Source: Opitutia bacterium UBA5964 (GTDB lineage Bacteria; Verrucomicrobiota; Verrucomicrobiia; Opitutales; Coraliomargaritaceae). Taken from it: a stretch of 5,810 bases of DNA. Shown piece after piece: positions 1 to 5,810 of the stretch (positions are counted from its first letter, which is position 1; each line of letters opens with the position of its first letter). The stretch is from positions 1,435 to 7,244 of the forward strand of contig DJBY01000108.1 of the NCBI GenBank assembly GCA_002430605.1. The letters run 5' to 3'. The notes beneath the pieces are model-generated. The model did not search any database. It was not told the DNA's origin and saw only the letters and a list, made by a program, of their open reading frames with translations. The translations under genes were made by a program, and so were the position numbers.

Positions 1-17
1 GAAGGTCGGAAGGTGGG

Positions 18-665
18 TTAGGCGAAATCCTTGAGTTCGTGGCGAAGGTGAGTGCGTGCCCGGTGTATCCAGGTCTTTACCGAACTGATACTGGTGCCGA
101 GGGTTTCGGCGATCTCGTCGTAAGCGAGCCCTTGTTGTTGACGTAACAGTATGGCGTTGCGCTGGTTTTCCGGCAGCGCTGCAAGGGCGCGGTGAAAGGC
201 TTGTTCGATCTCGTCGCTAGCATCGACTGGTTCGGTTTGTTGCTGCATGACGAAGTCGGTGGGATCAATAAAATCGAGCGGTCGGCGTGCGCTTTTGCGG
301 TAGCTGTCGATCAATCGGCGGCGGGCGAGGGTAAAGATAAAGGCACTGAAGGTGCCGCGGGCCGTGTAGCGTGGCGCGGCGCGGTAGAGTTCGAGGAAAG
401 TCTCTTGGGCGAGGTCTTCGGCGTCGGCGCGATTGCGGGTGGAGCGGTAAAAGAAGTTGATCAGCCGTGTCTGCCAGCGCTCGACGAGGCTGGCAAAGGC
501 GCTGCGATCGCCTGCAGCGAGTGCGCGCAAGCAGGCGCTATCGATATCTTCTACGATGGCGGCGGGGGCAAGGACTGTGGCTGGGGTGGTTTTCTGCATA
601 ATACCAGCGGGCGCGTTTGGATGTGTCGTCCAAACGCGTATCGTGGTCTGTGTGTGGGTGTACAT
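18..665 (-). CDS. ECF-type RNA polymerase sigma-70 family factor
   Basis: This is an alternative sigma factor that would direct RNA polymerase to a specific promoter set; its regulon cannot be read from the window. The 215-residue product has a sigma-70 region 2 at about residues 55-126, with the region 2.2 motif DAEDLAQETFLELYR (81-95). A variable linker spans about 130-152. Region 4 lies at about 155-211, with a helix-turn-helix AYDEIAETLGTSISSVKTW (181-199) followed by basic HRARTHLR. Regions 1 and 3 are absent, as expected for ECF factors. The start is uncertain. The longest frame begins at 665, but an in-frame ATG at 599 gives 193 residues, a more usual ECF length, and removes a Thr-rich, non-conserved leader that overlaps a perfect inverted repeat. 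Neither start has a strong Shine-Dalgarno site. ECF genes are often followed by an anti-sigma gene, but only 17 bases remain downstream, so none can be seen. It is divergent from nrdBA; no functional link is shown. Confidence 0.9.
   Translation of the reverse strand: MYTHTQTTIRVWTTHPNAPAGIMQKTTPATVLAPAAIVEDIDSACLRALAAGDRSAFASLVERWQTRLINFFYRSTRNRADAEDLAQETFLELYRAAPRYTARGTFSAFIFTLARRRLIDSYRKSARRPLDFIDPTDFVMQQQTEPVDASDEIEQAFHRALAALPENQRNAILLRQQQGLAYDEIAETLGTSISSVKTWIHRARTHLRHELKDFA
612..638. repeat. Perfect 10-bp inverted repeat at the sigma gene 5' end
   Basis: CGCGTTTGGA (612-621) is exactly complementary to TCCAAACGCG (629-638), separated by 7 nt. It lies 13 bp upstream of the internal ATG at 599 of the sigma gene, and within the coding frame if translation starts at 665. 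It has no T-run on either side, so it is not a canonical terminator. It could be an operator for a dimeric regulator or an mRNA hairpin near the sigma start codon. No known binding-site consensus was recognised. Confidence 0.7.
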
Positions 666-849
666 GTTTACTCAAATAATCGGTGTTTTGCAAAGAAAGT
701 TGCAGGACCCGGTGCAATTTTTTCAGCCGCGTCCACTTTTCGGCACAGCGCGCACGTTTGTGAGCGCATTTCGCGGCCATAAACCACCTGCCTGTCGACT
801 ATTGATAAAGCCGATAAGTATGCGGGTTCTGAACGATTTGTCGCGCAAG

Positions 850-858
850 TTATTCACA
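850..858 (+). promoter_or_regulatory. DnaA box 1 (TTATTCACA)
   Basis: The sequence TTATTCACA matches the DnaA-box consensus TTATNCACA at every defined position. It faces a second exact match 17 bp downstream on the other strand and lies just upstream of the NrdR boxes of nrdB. In E. coli the nrdAB promoter is known to be controlled by DnaA, so a regulatory rather than an origin role fits here. Binding itself is inferred. Confidence 0.6.
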
Positions 859-863
859 ATGCT

Positions 864-891
864 TTGCGAACAACTTGTGCATAAATACTAT
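864..891 (+). promoter_or_regulatory. Candidate nrdBA promoter
   Basis: TTGCGA (864-869) and TACTAT (886-891), separated by 16 bp, each match 4 of 6 positions of the housekeeping -35 and -10 elements. The -35 lies between the two DnaA boxes and the -10 lies at the start of NrdR box 1, so both regulators could block or tune it. An alternative is the perfect TTGACA at 940-945, whose only well-spaced -10 (CATGGT, 963-968) is poor. The transcription start is therefore unresolved. Confidence 0.3.
876..884 (-). promoter_or_regulatory. DnaA box 2 (TTATGCACA, minus strand)
   Basis: The plus strand reads TGTGCATAA, which is TTATGCACA on the minus strand and again an exact match to TTATNCACA. It points towards DnaA box 1, and the two sit inside a wider near-perfect dyad: GCGCAAGTT at 843-851 and AACTTGTGC at 872-880, with 8 of 9 positions complementary. 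Its last base directly abuts NrdR box 1, so DnaA and NrdR could compete or cooperate. Confidence 0.6.
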
Positions 892-900
892 ATCTAGTGA
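885..900. promoter_or_regulatory. NrdR box 1
   Basis: ATACTATATCTAGTGA matches about 13 of 16 positions of the NrdR consensus as I recall it, ACACWATATATWGTGT, including the core C-W-A-T-A-T. NrdR is a zinc-ribbon/ATP-cone repressor that senses ATP/dATP and controls ribonucleotide reductase genes in most bacteria. The site lies upstream of nrdB and overlaps a candidate -10 element (886-891), as expected for repression. No nrdR gene lies in this window. Confidence 0.8.
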
Positions 901-915
901 TTTTTTCCGAAAAAT

Positions 916-931
916 ATACGATATATTGTGT
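916..931. promoter_or_regulatory. NrdR box 2
   Basis: ATACGATATATTGTGT matches about 14 of 16 positions of the NrdR consensus. It begins 31 bp after box 1, close to three helical turns, which is the classic tandem spacing of NrdR sites and puts both on the same face of the DNA. The paired arrangement makes the assignment much stronger than either box alone. Confidence 0.85.
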
Positions 932-1075
932 TCATTTATTTGACAGCACAGATTCGGGCGCGCATGGTTGTACTCACCAAACGACCCCGTTTACGCCCCA
1001 AAACGTTCTATCTTACTCCCATTCAACAGCTTCAGTTGCAGCGATAGCTTTCCCCATTAATTTCTGCGATTTTCG

Positions 1076-1122
1076 TCCTTTTTTTAACAATTTCAAGTCT
1101 CACCAACAACTCACACAAACTC
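1076..1122 (+). promoter_or_regulatory. nrdB translation leader without Shine-Dalgarno
   Basis: There is only one G (1097) in the 47 bases before the nrdB ATG, and no purine-rich GGAG-like motif. The leader is rich in CA and AA and would be unstructured. This suggests initiation on an open leader rather than by 16S rRNA pairing, similar to the leader of nrdA downstream. Confidence 0.55.
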
Positions 1123-2205
1123 ATGGAAAAATCCTACAAAATCGGCGATAAAACCTTCGTACTCGACGAAGCGAAAGCAGCAGAAGCCTATGCTGCCAAA
1201 AGAATCATTAACGGTAAGGACACGATGTTTTTCAATATCCTGCCGCTCAAATACCAGTGGGCGTATGATTTGTATAAGACCATGAAGAACAATCACTGGG
1301 AGCCGGAAGACATCCCTATGCAGAAGGATGTGGAGTTGTGGCGCAGTTCCGATCTTTCCGATGCGGAGCGCTGGATCATCAAGATGGCGATCGGTTATTT
1401 CTCTGCGGCAGAGGGTATTGTTGGAGATAATATTCAACACGTGACCCGTGAGTTGGTCACTGCTCCCGAGCTCAAGTTGTTGCTCGGCCGTCATGCGCAT
1501 GAGGAGAATATTCATGCGGACTCGCTGGTTTATATGATCAGCTCGCTCGGCATCAACCCGCACGAGTGTGAGGCGATGTTTGAAGACATCCCAACCATCA
1601 AGCGCAAGACCGACTTCGTGGTCAGCAACTCCCGCGGCCTGCGTCGCGATATGGATTTGACCACCACTAAGGACAAGCAAGCATTCACTAAGAACTTGTT
1701 CCTCTTCGGCCAGTGCATGGAAGGCACTCAGTTCTACGGTCTGTTCGGTATGGTGCTGTCGCTCTACCGTCAGAACAAATTCCCTGGCATCGGCCAAATG
1801 TTTCGCTACACACTGCGCGACGAGTCCAATCATATCGAGGTGTTCCGCAATTTGATCATGGATCTAATTGAGGAGAATCCGGATGTTTGGACGGCGGACT
1901 TCAAGGAAGAGCTGCGCGACCTGATGCGCGAAGCCATCTCGTTGGAGAAGGACTTTATCAGCGACTGCCTACCAGTCAATTCGGTTGGCCTCAGTGCTGA
2001 AGAATTCTGCAAATACATCGACTACATTGGAGACCGTCGCCTTGAGGATGTCGGCCTAGAGCCGTTGAACTCTGGCGCCTCCAATCCATTCCCTTGGCTC
2101 GCTGAGATGATGGACATTAAGAAGGAGCAAAATTTCTTCGAAGGTCGTGTGACAGAATACCAGAAAGCATCTGCTCTGGGACAAGTCGACGACGACGAGC
2201 TCTAA
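1123..2205 (+). CDS. nrdB: Ribonucleotide reductase class I small subunit (R2), class Ic-like
   Basis: This is the radical- or oxidant-generating subunit of class I ribonucleotide reductase, working in the cytoplasm with NrdA to make deoxyribonucleoside diphosphates. Its 360 residues form one ferritin-like domain. The metal ligands are E97, E128, H131, E200, E234 and H237. Each lies at a constant offset of 7-8 from the C. trachomatis R2 ligands as I recall them (E89, E120, H123, E193, E227, H230). The radical tyrosine position (H131+4) is L135, so a tyrosyl radical of the E. coli type cannot form there. W59, Y229 and the C-terminal Y346 match chlamydial W51, Y222 and Y338 of the electron-relay path. 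The acidic tail DDDEL fits the R1-binding C-terminus. These features indicate a class Ic enzyme with a probable Mn/Fe cofactor (inferred). The ATG at 1123 is chosen because homology starts there; no Shine-Dalgarno site is present. The gene is followed by nrdA after 125 bp. Confidence 0.97.
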   Translation: MEKSYKIGDKTFVLDEAKAAEAYAAKRIINGKDTMFFNILPLKYQWAYDLYKTMKNNHWEPEDIPMQKDVELWRSSDLSDAERWIIKMAIGYFSAAEGIVGDNIQHVTRELVTAPELKLLLGRHAHEENIHADSLVYMISSLGINPHECEAMFEDIPTIKRKTDFVVSNSRGLRRDMDLTTTKDKQAFTKNLFLFGQCMEGTQFYGLFGMVLSLYRQNKFPGIGQMFRYTLRDESNHIEVFRNLIMDLIEENPDVWTADFKEELRDLMREAISLEKDFISDCLPVNSVGLSAEEFCKYIDYIGDRRLEDVGLEPLNSGASNPFPWLAEMMDIKKEQNFFEGRVTEYQKASALGQVDDDEL

Positions 2206-2232
2206 TCGAAAAGCTCGCAGATCCACCATTTT

Positions 2233-2259
2233 CGGAGTGCGGACCTAGTTCGCACTCCG
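2233..2259. repeat. Strong hairpin in the nrdB-nrdA spacer
   Basis: CGGAGTGCG (2233-2241) pairs perfectly with CGCACTCCG (2251-2259) around 9 nt, and a G-U, an A-U and a C-G pair could extend the stem to 12 bp with a 3-nt loop. No T-run follows (next bases TTGACC), so it is not a canonical terminator. It could stabilise the nrdB 3' end, act as a processing site or attenuate nrdA expression, setting the subunit ratio. Confidence 0.65.
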
Positions 2260-2293
2260 TTGACCAAAGCCACTACCTATAAGGCCTACCCAG

Positions 2294-2330
2294 CCACCCC
2301 ATTAACTAACTTAAACCAAAACAATAATCA
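2294..2330 (+). promoter_or_regulatory. G-free nrdA translation leader
   Basis: The 37 bases before the nrdA ATG contain no G at all, so a Shine-Dalgarno sequence is impossible in the normal window. The stretch is rich in A and C and should be unstructured. As nrdA is 125 bp from nrdB, it needs its own initiation rather than translational coupling. Confidence 0.6.
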
Positions 2331-5591
<3,261 letters not shown>

Positions 5592-5630
5592 CGTTTACAC
5601 AAGATATTGTTGTTATCTTATTATAGGAAA

Positions 5631-5658
5631 GCCGCATCCGAAAGGGTGCGGCTTTTTT
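5631..5658 (+). terminator. Rho-independent terminator of nrdBA
   Basis: A 9-bp stem, GCCGCATCC (5631-5639) with GGGTGCGGC (5644-5652), includes one G-T wobble, closes on a GAAA tetraloop and is followed by six Ts (5653-5658). Preceding As (5628-5630) could pair with the T-run. It starts 39 bp after the nrdA stop and ends the operon. Confidence 0.92.
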
Positions 5659-5701
5659 GTGGGTCATCGTCAATGATTGGGATTTTCCCGGCAGCGCAAA
5701 G

Positions 5702-5804
5702 GGGAGGGTCCGCGCGGACCGCAGAGCATGAGCACCGAACGATGTACGGACCGCAGAGCATGGGCACTAAACGATGCACGGACGACGCGGAGGTCGTCCC
5801 TCCC
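5702..5804. repeat. Composite palindromic/tandem intergenic repeat
   Basis: GGGAGGG (5702-5708) and CCCTCCC (5798-5804) form outer inverted arms. Inside lie a perfect 14-bp palindrome, GGTCCGCGCGGACC (5707-5720), two tandem 32-bp units (5715-5746 and 5747-5778, 28 of 32 identical) plus the first five bases of a third, and a hairpin with GGACGAC (5780-5786) pairing with GTCGTCC (5793-5799). No open reading frame, transposase or spacer structure is seen. It looks like a dispersed GC-rich intergenic repeat of the REP/MITE kind, but copy number elsewhere cannot be judged. It ends only six bases before the window edge. Confidence 0.6.
5715..5778. repeat. Two tandem 32-bp direct repeats
   Basis: Unit 1 (5715-5746) and unit 2 (5747-5778) both begin CGGACCGCAGAGCATG and differ at only four positions. 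A third unit starts with CGGAC at 5779 and then diverges. The units are adjacent with no spacer, which rules out a CRISPR layout. Function unknown. Confidence 0.8.
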
Positions 5805-5810
5805 GGCGAA

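Larger units (their letters stand above)
666..1122. other. Divergent intergenic control region, sigma gene / nrdB
   Basis: This 457-bp stretch separates the two divergent genes. Its left part (666-840) shows nothing that I can firmly assign apart from a doubtful short minus-strand frame. Its centre (850-931) is a dense cluster of two DnaA-box matches and two NrdR-box matches. Its right part (932-1122) is AT-rich and pyrimidine-rich, holds a perfect TTGACA at 940-945 and ends in an almost G-free nrdB leader. No riboswitch or tRNA-like fold was recognised. Confidence 0.8.

Noticed and set aside
192..782. 196-codon plus-strand open frame opposite the sigma gene
   Set aside because: It lies antisense to a clear sigma-70 family gene, has a low-complexity Gly/Ala-rich translation and no recognisable domain; a shadow frame.
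843..931. Replication origin suggested by DnaA boxes and AT-rich DNA
   Set aside because: There are only two boxes, no dnaA, dnaN or other origin-linked gene nearby, and NrdR boxes fit a promoter role better.
932..1122. Cobalamin riboswitch in the nrdB leader
   Set aside because: No B12-box-like conserved segment is visible, and that control is usual for systems paired with a B12-dependent class II reductase; none is seen here.
1111..1833. 240-codon minus-strand open frame opposite nrdB
   Set aside because: It is fully antisense to the conserved nrdB coding region and shows no recognisable motif; a shadow of codon bias.
2260..2283. Internal promoter for nrdA (TTGACC 2260-2265 and TATAAG 2278-2283)
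   Set aside because: The spacer is only 12 bp, too short for a sigma-70 promoter, and the -35 abuts the hairpin.
5715..5783. CRISPR-like repeats in the tail
   Set aside because: The two 32-bp units are directly adjacent without spacers and no cas genes are near.

Overview
The window carries a complete class I ribonucleotide reductase operon in the order nrdB-nrdA (plus strand, 1123-5591). A gene for an ECF-type sigma factor diverges from it on the minus strand (18-665). The operon is closed by a clear Rho-independent terminator (5631-5658) and followed by a repeat-rich, non-coding tail that runs to the right edge. No rRNA, tRNA, CRISPR array, transposase or phage gene was seen.

The organism is a bacterium, most likely from the PVC superphylum, and I lean towards Verrucomicrobiota (Opitutae-like). 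The reasons are indirect. The small subunit has the metal-ligand set and the missing radical tyrosine that define the Chlamydia-type (class Ic) enzyme, and its residue numbering is nearly collinear with the chlamydial protein. The large subunit has a long N-terminal extension with ATP-cone-like modules, as in Chlamydia. Both nrd genes lack a Shine-Dalgarno sequence. The 3' tail resembles GC-rich palindromic intergenic repeats that I associate with marine Verrucomicrobiota. The taxonomic call is an inference.

Layout: 18-665 (-) is the ECF sigma factor, whose true start may be at 599 just inside a perfect 10-bp inverted repeat. The stretch 666-1122 is a 457-bp divergent intergenic region. It holds two exact DnaA-box matches facing each other (850-858 and 876-884), followed directly by two NrdR-type boxes (885-900 and 916-931) whose starts are 31 bp apart, about three helical turns. 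Then comes a roughly 190-nt leader ending in an almost G-free stretch before nrdB. nrdB (1123-2205) is followed by a 125-bp spacer with a strong hairpin and a G-free leader, then nrdA (2331-5591).

Functionally, NrdB assembles the oxidant (probably Mn/Fe) and NrdA reduces ribonucleoside diphosphates to deoxy forms. The upstream control region suggests that transcription responds both to (d)ATP pools through NrdR and to replication initiation through DnaA, while ATP-cone modules in NrdA give allosteric control at protein level. The main points worth following are the Leu at the radical site of NrdB, the compact DnaA/NrdR double switch, the three-module N-terminus of NrdA, and the unexplained inverted repeat and tail repeats.
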